Positions 1 through 7,847 of a stretch of DNA of 64,000 nucleotides are shown here, one piece after another. Positions within the stretch are counted from its first letter, which is position 1, and each line of letters opens with the position of its first letter. A program made the translations under genes and the position numbers. The DNA is from an uncultured Oscillospiraceae bacterium (GTDB lineage: Bacteria > Bacillota > Clostridia > Oscillospirales > Acutalibacteraceae), in contig UQFO01000001.1 of the NCBI GenBank assembly GCA_900540275.1, positions 124,001 through 188,000 on the forward strand, in the 5' to 3' direction. The notes beneath the pieces were generated by a model, which was not told the DNA's origin, did no database searches, and was given only the letters and a program-made list of their open reading frames with translations.

Positions 1-289
1 CTCCGTCAACCTCACTGATTTTCAGCCCTCGCAAATCTTCAAGGGCAAACAATGTGTGCATGAGGCCAATATCGCTGTCAATGTCAGGAACATTAAGTGC
101 CCGCGGCGATACATCAAGCGTGTGCGCTAAAGCGGCAGTTAAATCCGCTTTCGGTGTCCTTGTGCCAGTTTCGTATTGCGCCATGCGAACATCAGCCGTT
201 CTCTCTGGGAACCCCACCGCCATACCAAGATACTTCTGCGTCATACCACGCAGAATCCGCAAAAAATGAATTCTTTCTCCAATCGCCAT
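1..289 (-). CDS. XRE-family helix-turn-helix repressor of the mobile element (partial)
   Basis: The reading frame starts at the ATG complementary to 287-289 and runs off the left edge, so the C-terminus is missing. The first residues read MAIGERIHFLRILRGMTQ, followed by an XRE/Cro-type HTH: a 'MTQKYLG' recognition-helix start and 'RMAQYETGTRTPKADL', in which the query-glutamate turn is typical of the family. Such short regulators lie beside xis/int in clostridial integrative elements and control excision. It is transcribed away from xis through the divergent promoter region. The role as repressor of xis/int is inferred from position. Confidence 0.8.
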   Translation of the reverse strand, partial: MAIGERIHFLRILRGMTQKYLGMAVGFPERTADVRMAQYETGTRTPKADLTAALAHTLDVSPRALNVPDIDSDIGLMHTLFALEDLRGLKISEVDG

Positions 290-324
290 CTTTATCAACT
301 CCTATGTAGCGCTTCGTTGAAGTT

Positions 325-354
325 AGTATAACATATTTGTTTAAGAATAGTCAA
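325..354 (-). promoter_or_regulatory. Promoter of the XRE regulator gene
   Basis: On the minus strand a -35 TTGACT (354-349) and a -10 TATACT (330-325) are separated by 18 bases. The spacer contains AAACAAATATGTT, which is repeated in the opposing promoter. It drives the regulator that starts at 289. Confidence 0.7.
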
Positions 355-397
355 GCGAAACTAAGCAAAAAAGTTTAATTATTTTCCTGCAAGCTCC

Positions 398-426
398 TTG
401 ACACAAACAAATATGTTTAGTATAAT
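398..426 (+). promoter_or_regulatory. Promoter of the xis-int operon with embedded operator copy
   Basis: A consensus sigma-A promoter: TTGACA (398-403), a 17-base spacer and TATAAT (421-426). The spacer holds AAACAAATATGTT, the same word as in the divergent regulator promoter, and a variant AAACAAATAAGCTT follows at about 438. The shared word inside both spacers suggests that one repressor closes both promoters. Confidence 0.8.
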
Positions 427-628
427 AAGCTAAGCTAAACAAATAAGCTTAACAAAAACCAAATGACCGTCCGAACAGCTACCTTCTGGGGAAGCAGGCC
501 AAGACCTTTCAGTAAAGAAAGCGAGCCTGCCAAGGAAGTGAGAACGACACAGCGCCACACAAGGTTGCCTGTCAGGAATCTGTTTCGGGTAAAACGGCAA
601 AAGAATCTTAGAAAGAGAGGAACGATGA
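427..628 (+). other. About 200-base untranslated leader before xis
   Basis: No gene is visible between the promoter and the xis start at 629. The leader carries an inverted pair, GCAGGC (494-499) and GCCTGC (525-530), that could form a stem. The leader is long for a small gene, so post-transcriptional control is possible, but I recognise no known RNA family here. Confidence 0.4.
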
Positions 629-829
629 ATGGCTGAAAAAATGTTTATGCGTGTGGGTGAGGTTGCAGAGGCGCTTGATGTTTCCACGCCGTATGCTTAT
701 AAGCTTATCCGAAAGCTAAACGAAGAACTGAAAAAATCAGGGTGTATTACCATTGCAGGAAGAATTGACCGCAAATTCTTTTACGAGAAATTCTATGGGG
801 CAAAGAACCCAAATGAAAGGAAGGATTAA
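629..829 (+). CDS. Excisionase / HTH DNA-binding protein (Xis-like)
   Basis: A 66-residue basic protein with a winged HTH of the MerR/excisionase type ('MRVGEVAEALDVSTPYAYKLIR'-like region at residues 6-28, then a wing ending in the basic 'GRIDRKFFYEKF'). It lies three bases before the tyrosine integrase, the usual xis-int order, and shares its promoter. AGAGAGG at 614-620 is a ribosome site about 8 bases before the ATG. Xis proteins bend the attachment site and steer the integrase towards excision. The function is inferred from fold and position. Confidence 0.8.
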   Translation: MAEKMFMRVGEVAEALDVSTPYAYKLIRKLNEELKKSGCITIAGRIDRKFFYEKFYGAKNPNERKD

Positions 830-831
830 CG

Positions 832-1920
832 ATGGCAGCATTTAAAAATGAAGATAATGGAACATGGTACACCATGTTCCGCTACACCGATTGGAAGGGG
901 GAACGAAAACAAAAATGTAAACGAGGGTTTCCTACCAAGCGGGAAGCGCTTGACTGGGAACAGGAGTTCCTACGACAAAAGCGGGCGGACGTGGATATGA
1001 CTTTTGAGAGCTTTGTCACCCTCTATGAAAAGGATATCAAACCCCGCCTGAAGGAGAACACATGGCTGACTAAAGAAAGTATCATCCAAAAGAAAATCCT
1101 GCCCTATTTTGGGCAGCGTAAGCTATCAGAAATCACGGCAAAAGACGTGATTGCGTGGCAGAATGAAATCCGCAGCCAAAAGGACAAAAATGGCCGCCTT
1201 TTGTCCTCCACCTACCTGAAAACAATTCACAATCAGTTGAGCGCCATTTTTAACCATGCAGTCCGCTATTATGATTTACGGATTAATCCGGCAGCAAAGG
1301 CCGGGAATATGGGGACGGAGGAACGCAAAGAAATGCTGTTTTGGACAAAGGATGAGTATCAGAGGTTTTCCGATGCCATGATGGATAAGCCGATTTCTTA
1401 TTACGCCTTTGAAATGCTGTATTGGTGCGGCATTCGTGAGGGTGAACTGCTGGCGTTGACATCGGCAGACTTCGATTTTGATAAAGAAACCGTATCCATC
1501 AATAAATCCTACCAACGGCTGAAAGGTCGAGATGTAGTCACAACGCCTAAAACAAAGAAGAGTAATAGAATCATTAAACTGCCGCAGTTTCTAAGCGTCG
1601 AAATGCAGGAATATCTAAAAATGCTATACGGCGCAAAACCAGATGACCGTATCTTTCCTATCACGAAACACTATCTCAAACATGAAATGGAGCGTGGCTG
1701 TAAGGCAACGGGTGTGAAAAGAATCAGAATTCACGATATTCGTCATTCTCACGTATCGCTGCTAATTGATATGGGCTTTACGGCGCTGGCGATTGCTGAC
1801 CGTGTAGGGCACGAGAGCATTGATATAACCTACAAATACGCACACCTTTTCCCTACAACCCAAACGGAAATGGCAGAAAAATTAAGTAGTATCAGGGGAG
1901 GAATGGAAGATGTCAGCTAA
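832..1920 (+). CDS. int: Tyrosine recombinase (integrase) of the mobile element
   Basis: A 362-residue phage/Tn916-type integrase. Residues 1-50 look like an arm-site-binding domain ('GTWYTMFRYTDWKG'), about 55-150 is the SAM-like core-binding domain, and 165-350 is the catalytic domain. Catalytic residues are visible: Arg202 (GIREGE), His301-x-x-Arg304 (HDIRH), His327 (VGHES) and the nucleophile Tyr336 (YKYAH). Length and motifs are complete, so the enzyme should be active in site-specific integration and excision. It follows xis directly with a good ribosome site (GAAAGGAAGG) and overlaps mobC by 11 bases. Attachment sites cannot be named because one end of the element lies outside the window. 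Confidence 0.93.
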   Translation: MAAFKNEDNGTWYTMFRYTDWKGERKQKCKRGFPTKREALDWEQEFLRQKRADVDMTFESFVTLYEKDIKPRLKENTWLTKESIIQKKILPYFGQRKLSEITAKDVIAWQNEIRSQKDKNGRLLSSTYLKTIHNQLSAIFNHAVRYYDLRINPAAKAGNMGTEERKEMLFWTKDEYQRFSDAMMDKPISYYAFEMLYWCGIREGELLALTSADFDFDKETVSINKSYQRLKGRDVVTTPKTKKSNRIIKLPQFLSVEMQEYLKMLYGAKPDDRIFPITKHYLKHEMERGCKATGVKRIRIHDIRHSHVSLLIDMGFTALAIADRVGHESIDITYKYAHLFPTTQTEMAEKLSSIRGGMEDVS

Positions 1921-2236
1921 AAATCTTGATAATCACAACCGCTGGAGAAACAAGACAGTAGCGTTTCGAGTGTCACCAGAGGAGGATAAGCAGATTGAAA
2001 TGGCCGTGCAATTGTCAGGTCTTACCAAGCAGGACTATATCACACGGCGTTTAATGTGCCGGGATGTTGTGGTTGTTGGCAATCCCCGTGTATTCAAAGC
2101 ACTCCGTAACCAGCTTGCCGCAGTTCTGGAAGAATTACAACGAATTGAATCCGGCCAACAAGTTGATGATGGGCTTCTGGAAACAATTCAATTGATTACT
2201 GTAACCATGGACGGCATGAAGGAGGAAAGAGAATGA
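1910..2236 (+). CDS. MobC-like relaxosome accessory protein
   Basis: 108 residues with an N-terminal ribbon-helix-helix-like part ('KTVAFRVSPEEDKQIEMAV' at about 15-33, then 'SGLTKQDYITRRLM'), the arrangement of plasmid mobilisation MobC proteins. MobC binds the transfer origin and helps the relaxase open the strand. The gene overlaps the integrase end and the next gene start (2233), so int-mobC-repA are translationally coupled. The MobV relaxase follows about 1.4 kb downstream. Confidence 0.75.
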   Translation: MSAKNLDNHNRWRNKTVAFRVSPEEDKQIEMAVQLSGLTKQDYITRRLMCRDVVVVGNPRVFKALRNQLAAVLEELQRIESGQQVDDGLLETIQLITVTMDGMKEERE

Positions 2237-3318
2237 ATAGACAAAAAGAAATGATTGCCCGTTACTCATCTGTTGGCGCAGATGAAAGGCAATCATCTCT
2301 TGTATGTGCTAATGACAGTATATCCGAAAAATACGAAAAAATCAAATCTCTTGAAACAGTATCCATGATTGAGTTATACGACACTGTTTATCAGAGCAAG
2401 CCGCCGCTAATTGACGGCTTGCTCTACCCCGGTGTTTATCTTTTCGTTGGTGCCCCGAAGCTTGGCAAAAGCTTCTTGATGGCTCAAATCGCCTACCACA
2501 TCAGCGTGGGACTTCCCCTTTGGGAATATCCAGTCCGAAAAGGCACAGTGCTATATCTTGCCCTTGAGGATGATTACCGCCGCTTGCAGGAAAGGCTTTA
2601 CCGTATGTTTGGCACAGAGGGGGCAGACAATTTGTTCTTCTCTGTTTCGGCTGGTCAGCTTCACAGCGGACTTAATGGGCAGCTTTCGGAGTTTGTAAAA
2701 TTGCACCAAGATACAAGATTAATCATCATCGATACGCTGCAAAAAATCCGTGAATTGGGCGGTGAAGGTTACAGCTATGCGAATGATTATGAGATCATAA
2801 CACGGCTCAAACAGTTTGCTGATAACCACGGTATTTGCGTGCTGTTGGTACACCACACTCGAAAACAACAAGCAGATGATAAATTTGATATGATTTCAGG
2901 GACAACGGGGCTACTCGGTGCAGCAGACGGAGCGTTTCTCTTGCAGAAAGAAAAGCGTACAAATAATGCCGCTACCCTTGAAGTGTCGGGCAGAGATCAG
3001 CAAGACCAAAAGCTGTACCTTACACGACATCCCGAAAGGCTGATATGGGAACTTGAGAAAGCGGAAACAGAACTATGGAAAGAACCCCCAGAACCATTGT
3101 TGGAGGAAATTGCAAAACGGATTACGGTGAACAATCCCCAATGGAAAGGCACGGCAACCGAATTAGCCACTTTTCTCGGAGTTGACCTTAAGCCGAATGT
3201 TTTGACAATGAAGCTGAATGTCAACGCAGGGCGGTTATTCAACGAGTATGGTGTTCGATATGAGAGCAGTCGAAGCCATGGTGGGCGAAAAGTAAGCTTT
3301 TATTTTGAGCAGGCGTGA
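2233..3318 (+). CDS. RepA-like AAA/RecA-fold ATPase (replicative helicase family)
   Basis: A 361-residue protein with a RecA-type ATPase core: Walker A GAPKLGKS at residues 73-80, a 'YLALEDDYRRLQERL' segment with the acidic pair typical of the RepA/KaiC group, and Walker B LIIIDT at 163-168, followed by 'VLLVHHTRK'. The C-terminus (about 290-355) resembles a winged-helix DNA-binding tail. RepA-like ATPases of mobilizable elements unwind or initiate replication of the excised circle. Repeats containing GTGACG lie directly at its 3' end, which would fit an origin recognised by this protein; that link is inference. Confidence 0.75.
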   Translation: MNRQKEMIARYSSVGADERQSSLVCANDSISEKYEKIKSLETVSMIELYDTVYQSKPPLIDGLLYPGVYLFVGAPKLGKSFLMAQIAYHISVGLPLWEYPVRKGTVLYLALEDDYRRLQERLYRMFGTEGADNLFFSVSAGQLHSGLNGQLSEFVKLHQDTRLIIIDTLQKIRELGGEGYSYANDYEIITRLKQFADNHGICVLLVHHTRKQQADDKFDMISGTTGLLGAADGAFLLQKEKRTNNAATLEVSGRDQQDQKLYLTRHPERLIWELEKAETELWKEPPEPLLEEIAKRITVNNPQWKGTATELATFLGVDLKPNVLTMKLNVNAGRLFNEYGVRYESSRSHGGRKVSFYFEQA

Positions 3319-3390
3319 CGATGTGTGACGGTCGTGACGATAGTTTAGGGGGTATCAAAAACACCGTCACCATCGACACGTACCGTCACG
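3315..3390. repeat. Iteron-like cluster of GTGACG(G/A)T octamers
   Basis: Three direct copies of GTGACG(G/A)T lie at 3315-3322, 3325-3332 and 3334-3341. Two inverted copies (ACCGTCAC) lie at 3363-3370 and 3382-3389, and 'GTTTAGG' follows both clusters. Short repeated octamers beside a RepA-type gene are typical of replication or transfer origins. Confidence 0.55.
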
Positions 3391-3661
3391 GTAAGTTTAG
3401 GCGGGGTGCAGGGTGGCCTTTTCAAAGGGCAGCCCTGCTGGGGAGTTGTCCGCAGACAACGGGGCGACGCCCCAGCCAGCGGCGTGAGCTGGCGCAGTCA
3501 TCAAAAGATGACTGTTACCCCCTCGGAGAGCGCAACAGCAGCTTTTGATAGGAGCAGCCAACGGCTTGCGAGTGTCAAAAGTGCTTTTGCGTTACTCTTG
3601 ACAAGAGTAACAGAACCTTCGGCTTGCGCCGGTTATCAGCCGAAAAAGAAAGGAGGGTTCT
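3391..3661. other. Non-coding region with hairpins before the relaxase: candidate oriT
   Basis: I see no convincing gene here; the frames that cross it show no domain and no ribosome site. It holds several perfect inverted repeats: CAGTCATC/GATGACTG (3495-3502 and 3507-3514), GTTACTCTTG/CAAGAGTAAC (3591-3600 and 3602-3611, one-base loop), and a GGGGCG/CGCCCC type stem near 3460. Relaxases of the MobV type usually nick a hairpin-flanked site immediately upstream of their own gene. The nick site itself cannot be assigned from sequence alone. Confidence 0.5.
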
Positions 3662-4840
3662 ATGCAGCGAACCATCAGTGTTATGGTTGGGAAAGGCTCG
3701 GTCAATCATAACAGCCGTATGTTCCATGCTAAGAATACAGACCCAGAGCGAGCCTCATTGAACCATGATTATTGTAATGAAAATATAAAGACAGTTTACC
3801 ACGAGCTATTTGATGAAGCGTTAGAGCGTTTCAATGCCAAACAGACACGCACTGACCGTGTAATAGCTGATTACTACGAAAAGATACGTTCGGGCAAACA
3901 AGAGAAACCATTCCATGAGGTCATTTTGCAGATCGGGAATTTTAAGGATATGAACGCTCAAAGTGAGGAAGGACGGCTTGCGGAAAAGGTGCTTGACGAA
4001 TATATGCAGCGATTTCAGGAGCGCAACCTCTATCTCCGTGTTTTCTCAGCACATCTCCACATGGACGAAGCCACACCCCATCTGCACATCGACTTTGTGC
4101 CGTTCACCACCGGGAGCAAGCGTGGGCTTGATACCCGTGTATCGCTCAAACAGGCGCTTGCAGCGCAGGGCTTCAAGGGTGGCACCCGTGGCTATACGGA
4201 ATGGAATCAGTGGGTGTATTCTGAAAAACAGCAGCTTGCCGCTGTAATGGAGCGTCACGGCATTGAATGGGAACAGAAAGGTACGCACGAAAAGCACCAG
4301 ACGGATTGGGATTATAAAAAACAGGAGCGTGCCAAAGAGGTCGCACAGTTGGAGGTGGAAATAAACGATAAAAAAGACAAGGTTGATGAGCTTTCCAAGC
4401 GTATAGCTAACCTTGCTGATTGTGAAACAGCTATCACAAAAATTACGGAAACCTTTGAGACTGATCCTCAGTATCAGTTACCAGAACCTACTGCGTTAAT
4501 GTCTGCAAAGAGCTACAAAACAAAATTCGTTGAGCCATTAATCAATCGGCTAAAGCGCTTTGTAAAGAGCGTTCTGGTGCGATATTTTGAGCTTAAAAAT
4601 GAGTTCGGTAAGTGGCAAAAGGCAAACCATAGTCTTGCAGCTGAACGTGATACTTTACGCAGCCGGGTCGGAACTCTACAAGAGAAGAATTCTCAGCTTG
4701 AGGACGATGTGAAGGATTATAAGCTCTTACGCAAGACTATCGGCAGTAAACAGGTAGACGAGCTTTTACAGCAGGCAAGAGCCGCAGAGCAGTCTAAAAA
4801 GCGTGATAAGCGCTTTAGAAATCACAATTATGAGAGATGA
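3662..4840 (+). CDS. mobV: MobV/Pre-type relaxase
   Basis: A 392-residue plasmid-recombination/mobilisation (Mob_Pre) relaxase. Motif I is 'HNSRMFHAKN' at residues 16-25. The metal-binding HxDExxPHxH motif reads HMDEATPHLH at 133-142. The C-terminal part from about 210 is charged and coiled-coil-like, as in the family. The enzyme nicks one strand at oriT and pilots it into a recipient, using a helper element's mating channel. The gene starts 12 bases after an AAAGGAGGG ribosome site and overlaps the next frame by four bases. With MobC and the integrase, it marks the element as an integrative mobilizable element, since no conjugation channel genes are seen. Confidence 0.92.
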   Translation: MQRTISVMVGKGSVNHNSRMFHAKNTDPERASLNHDYCNENIKTVYHELFDEALERFNAKQTRTDRVIADYYEKIRSGKQEKPFHEVILQIGNFKDMNAQSEEGRLAEKVLDEYMQRFQERNLYLRVFSAHLHMDEATPHLHIDFVPFTTGSKRGLDTRVSLKQALAAQGFKGGTRGYTEWNQWVYSEKQQLAAVMERHGIEWEQKGTHEKHQTDWDYKKQERAKEVAQLEVEINDKKDKVDELSKRIANLADCETAITKITETFETDPQYQLPEPTALMSAKSYKTKFVEPLINRLKRFVKSVLVRYFELKNEFGKWQKANHSLAAERDTLRSRVGTLQEKNSQLEDDVKDYKLLRKTIGSKQVDELLQQARAAEQSKKRDKRFRNHNYER

Positions 4841-4851
4841 GGAGTACACCC

Positions 4852-5229
4852 ATGAAACAGCATTATACAGATGAAAAAACAGATATCAGCTACACGTTGC
4901 AGGGCGATTATTATCTTCCTGACCTTGTTTTACCCACCCAAAAGGAAGAAACCATTGGCATTTGGGGACAACGGCACTTGCGGTATATCAAGCAGAATCG
5001 CAAAATCCTTTACACGGATTTATTGACAAGTGGCAAACTGAACAGTTACCTTGCAGATGTCAATGAACAGGCGGAAAATCTCTTTTTTCAGCTGGTAAAG
5101 GAACTTGCTGAAAAAGAAGGAATAACAGAAGAATTAAAGGCTCATGACCAGATGGAATGGGTAGGACGGATAAATAATATTCGAGCGAGGGTTAAAGAAA
5201 TTGTAGTGAATGATATCATCTACAATTAA
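4852..5229 (+). CDS. TnpV-like transposon protein
   Basis: A 125-residue protein resembling the TnpV proteins carried by clostridial mobilizable transposons of the Tn4451/Tn4453 kind ('YTLQGDYYLPDL', then 'GIWGQRHLRYIKQNR'). No enzymatic motif is visible and its role is not known. I start it at ATG 4852 because GATGAGGAG precedes it at a normal distance; an in-frame ATG at 4837 overlaps the relaxase stop and has poorer spacing. Its place behind the relaxase suggests a common transcript. Confidence 0.65.
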   Translation: MKQHYTDEKTDISYTLQGDYYLPDLVLPTQKEETIGIWGQRHLRYIKQNRKILYTDLLTSGKLNSYLADVNEQAENLFFQLVKELAEKEGITEELKAHDQMEWVGRINNIRARVKEIVVNDIIYN

Positions 5230-5267
5230 TCTCGGAGAATCAAATCAATAAAATATAAAAACACCTA

Positions 5268-5312
5268 TTGACTTTGGGACATCCTAAGTGCTATACTTAG
5301 GGTGTCCCAAAG
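5268..5312 (+). promoter_or_regulatory. Promoter covered by a 17-bp palindromic operator
   Basis: TTGACT (5268-5273) and TATACT (5292-5297) form a promoter with an 18-base spacer. Arms at 5272-5288 (CTTTGGGACATCCTAAG) and 5296-5312 (CTTAGGGTGTCCCAAAG) form an inverted repeat with a single G-T-type mismatch and a 7-base centre. The repeat overlaps the end of the -35 and the -10. The next gene encodes a ribbon-helix-helix protein, which suggests autorepression. Confidence 0.75.
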
Positions 5313-5324
5313 TGAGGTGATTAA

Positions 5325-5504
5325 TTGGACAAGAAAAAAATGGGACGGCCAACCGATAATCCAAAGCCATATAAAATAGGCGTGAAGTTAGATCAAGAGG
5401 CGAAAGATATACTCGATGCCTATTGCGAACAGGAATCTGTTTCTGTAATGGAAGCAGCAAGACGTGGAATTAAACGGTTGAAACCCGACCTAAAGAAAAA
5501 ATGA
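5325..5504 (+). CDS. Small ribbon-helix-helix (CopG/Arc-like) protein
   Basis: A 59-residue basic protein. It begins at TTG 5325, five bases after GAGGTG; ATG 5340 (MGRPTDNPK) is the alternative start. It contains a beta strand ('YKIGVKLDQEA'), a helix ('DILDAYCEQ') and a second helix ('SVMEAARRGIKRL'), the layout of ribbon-helix-helix repressors. Related small proteins recur in clostridial integrative elements. The palindromic operator over its promoter suggests that it represses itself. The gene is short but has good coding signals. Confidence 0.65.
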   Translation: MDKKKMGRPTDNPKPYKIGVKLDQEAKDILDAYCEQESVSVMEAARRGIKRLKPDLKKK

Positions 5505-5643
5505 AAGGAAGCGGCTCCTCCTCGTCAAAGAATTAGCCACTTCCAGTACGGCAACTGCCTAAAAGACAGTTACAGCGTAAATATTATACCATGCGCTGTG
5601 ATTTCTTTCAAGGGTTGCACGATTTTGAAAGGAATTTATAGCT

Positions 5644-5919
5644 ATGAGCAAAAATGAAGAATGGAACGAGTTCTTAAGTAATCTACTATCTTGCTCACTG
5701 AAAAATCTCCAAACGACAAAGGAATATGAATATCAAAAGCAGCGACGGGAACATATTGACGAAATGCTGACCACGAACCTTACCAAAGATGAAAAAGATA
5801 TGGTAGAAGAAGTTTTATTTGAGTTTGGGTTAGCCGCAGAGCATGAAACCGAACTCCTTTATCAGCAGGGATTAAAAGACTGCGTTTGGCTGCTAAAGAA
5901 TCTGGGGGTGCTGGCATGA
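5644..5919 (+). CDS. Conserved small protein of mobile elements (unknown function)
   Basis: A 91-residue, acidic, helical protein with no motif I recognise ('EWNEFLSNLLSCSL', 'TKDEKDMVEEVLFEFGLAAEHETELLYQQG'). The GAAAGGAAT ribosome site lies just upstream. The stop overlaps the next ATG (ATGA at 5916-5919), so the two are coupled. Such gene pairs are typical filler of clostridial integrative elements, but I can give no function. Confidence 0.6.
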   Translation: MSKNEEWNEFLSNLLSCSLKNLQTTKEYEYQKQRREHIDEMLTTNLTKDEKDMVEEVLFEFGLAAEHETELLYQQGLKDCVWLLKNLGVLA

Positions 5920-6224
5920 ACATCCTTGAAGATTTATACTATGGCAATATCAATCCCAATGAGAAATGCTTTGACCGGAAATCCCGATACTCCCAGTTCG
6001 TAAAAATCGTTACGGATAATGAAGAAAAGCTCACAGCTTTTCTGAATGCTCTACCCAACGCGGAAGAAGAACAGCATTTGCTGTCACAGATGATAAATGC
6101 CCAAAGTGAACTCAGCCAATTTTCCGAAATTGAGCGGTTTATTGAGGGATTCCGGCTTGGTGCGGGTATTATGCTTGATACGTTCATCTTTCCTCAGCAA
6201 AGTGTGATAAGGGATATTAGTTAG
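5916..6224 (+). CDS. DUF6809-like small mobile-element protein
   Basis: A 102-residue protein starting 'MNILEDLYYGNINPNEKCF', a beginning I associate with DUF6809 proteins found in many clostridial integrative elements. It is entirely helical by eye, with no catalytic motif. ATG 5916 is preferred over an upstream frame start because GGGGGTG lies at 5904-5910 and the start overlaps the previous stop. It is the last gene before the Thoeris cargo and is followed by a strong hairpin. Confidence 0.6.
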   Translation: MNILEDLYYGNINPNEKCFDRKSRYSQFVKIVTDNEEKLTAFLNALPNAEEEQHLLSQMINAQSELSQFSEIERFIEGFRLGAGIMLDTFIFPQQSVIRDIS

Positions 6225-6226
6225 CG

Positions 6227-6265
6227 GAGATGGGCCTCTGGAAATAAAATCCTGAGGCCCATCTC
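6227..6265 (+). terminator. Hairpin ending the mobilisation operon
   Basis: A perfect 12-bp stem, GAGATGGGCCTC (6227-6238) with GAGGCCCATCTC (6254-6265), and a 15-base loop. It starts two bases after the preceding stop codon. The following T-run is weak (TTAATAATT), so termination may be partial, but it separates the mobilisation genes from the defence cargo. Confidence 0.6.
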
Positions 6266-6283
6266 TTAATAATTACACTCAGC

Positions 6284-6312
6284 TTGTTTTTTTGTCGTTA
6301 ATATGGTATAAT
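6284..6312 (+). promoter_or_regulatory. Promoter of the Thoeris operon
   Basis: TTGTTT (6284-6289), a 17-base spacer and TATAAT (6307-6312), with a leader of about 55 bases to the thsA start. It follows directly after the upstream hairpin, so the defence genes form their own unit. Confidence 0.65.
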
Positions 6313-6374
6313 TTTCACAATATATAAATTTAGATTCTTAAAGTATTTATTTATATTAGATGGGTGATTGAACT

Positions 6375-7847
6375 ATGGTCAAGATAGAAAATTTCGTAAA
6401 AGAATATACAAAAGCGATAACTGAAGGGTATGCAGCAATTTTTGCAGGTGCAGGATTGTCACGGTCGTCAGGCTATATTGATTGGAAAAATTTATTAAAA
6501 CCAATGGCAGAAGAAATTGGTTTGGATGTTGAGAAAGAAAATGATTTAGTAGCGGTTGCTCAATATTATCGCAACGCAAAAGGGAATCGTAATCAAATCA
6601 ATCAAGCTATACTTAACAATTTTACAGCAGAAACAAAAGAGAATAAAAACGTTAACATCATTACGGAGTTACCAATAAGTACATATTGGACAACAAATTA
6701 TGACTGTTTAATTGAAGAAGGCTTAAAATCTAACAATAGAAAAGCTGATGTTAAAGTTACAGAGAAAAACTTATCTAATAATATATGCGATAGAGATGCA
6801 GTTGTATATAAAATGCACGGTGATGTACGTGACCCTGACAATGCTGTTCTCACAAAAGATGATTATGATAAGTACGGAGTAAGCCATTCACTTTTTCGCA
6901 CTGCTTTAAGAGGTGATTTAATATCAAAGACCTTCTTGTTTATTGGCTTTAGTTTTGAAGATCCAAATCTTGATTATATAATAAGCTCTATAAAAGTATT
7001 GTTAGATGAATCCGTCCGGGATCACTATTGTATTTTGAGAAAAGTCTGTAAAAGTGATTATGACGATGAACAGCGGTTTATTTATGATTCTGTAAAACAG
7101 GACTTACGCATTAAAGATTTACAGAGATATGGGATTCAAACAATATTGATAGATGATTTCAGAGAAATAACAAGCATTCTCTTAAAAATTAAGCGTTGCT
7201 GTTTGCTCAAGAATATATTTGTTTCAGGAAGTTCAGCAGCAGGATATTTGCCTTCCGGATGGGATGAAACAAAATTTAGCAATTTCTTATTTAAATTAGG
7301 TCGATCATTAGTTGAAAAAGGTTATAAAATAGTTTCAGGTTTTGGGTTGGGAGTTGGATCACTCATTGTGAATGGGGCATTAGAAGAAATAATGTCAAGC
7401 AAGTACAAACATCTTGACGAATACCTATCCTTACGTCCCTTCCCTCAAATTGCGGTTGGTTCAGTGACACGAGAAGAACTATGGCAACAATATCGTGAAG
7501 ATATAATTGATGATGTTGGAATTGTTATTTTTTTATTTGGAAACAAATTGGTTGATGGTAAGATTATTAACGCCAATGGGGTGTTACAAGAATTTGGTAT
7601 AGCAAAACAGAAAAACAAATATGTAATACCTGTCGGAGGCACTGGTGGAGCTTCAGAACTGATTTATGCGGAAGTACAACAACACATTGATGAGTATTCA
7701 TATTTAAAAGATTTTTTAGACGTTTTATCTACCGCTGATCCGGAAAAATTGACACAGGCAATATTAGAGATAATAAATAATATTGGTAACATTGAATTAA
7801 ATGATTATAGGGAGGGCATATACGTTGAAAAGACAAGTGTTTTTTAG
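6375..7847 (+). CDS. thsA: Thoeris defence effector ThsA (SIR2-SLOG NADase)
   Basis: A 490-residue protein, close to known ThsA length. Residues about 5-270 form a SIR2-like domain: GAGLSR at 25-30 binds NAD, TTNYD gives Asn108, and KMHGD gives His148, the residues corresponding to the catalytic Asn and His of Bacillus cereus ThsA. Residues about 278-465 form a SLOG domain (FVSGSS, then GFGLGVGS at 322-329 and GVLQEFGIAK). In characterised Thoeris systems the SLOG domain senses a cyclic ADP-ribose isomer made by ThsB after infection; ThsA then destroys NAD and the cell stops growing. The gene is strongly AT-rich and overlaps thsB1 by 23 bases. All key residues are present, so it should be functional. 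Confidence 0.92.
   Translation: MVKIENFVKEYTKAITEGYAAIFAGAGLSRSSGYIDWKNLLKPMAEEIGLDVEKENDLVAVAQYYRNAKGNRNQINQAILNNFTAETKENKNVNIITELPISTYWTTNYDCLIEEGLKSNNRKADVKVTEKNLSNNICDRDAVVYKMHGDVRDPDNAVLTKDDYDKYGVSHSLFRTALRGDLISKTFLFIGFSFEDPNLDYIISSIKVLLDESVRDHYCILRKVCKSDYDDEQRFIYDSVKQDLRIKDLQRYGIQTILIDDFREITSILLKIKRCCLLKNIFVSGSSAAGYLPSGWDETKFSNFLFKLGRSLVEKGYKIVSGFGLGVGSLIVNGALEEIMSSKYKHLDEYLSLRPFPQIAVGSVTREELWQQYREDIIDDVGIVIFLFGNKLVDGKIINANGVLQEFGIAKQKNKYVIPVGGTGGASELIYAEVQQHIDEYSYLKDFLDVLSTADPEKLTQAILEIINNIGNIELNDYREGIYVEKTSVF

Noticed and set aside
3315..3711. Two overlapping plus-strand frames of 77 and 101 codons between the RepA-like gene and the relaxase
   Set aside because: They cross the iteron and hairpin region, lack ribosome sites, and their translations have low-complexity, non-protein-like composition.
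5886..5915. Longer start for the DUF6809-like gene
   Set aside because: The earlier start lies deep inside the previous gene and has no ribosome site; ATG 5916 has GGGGGTG and a coupled stop.
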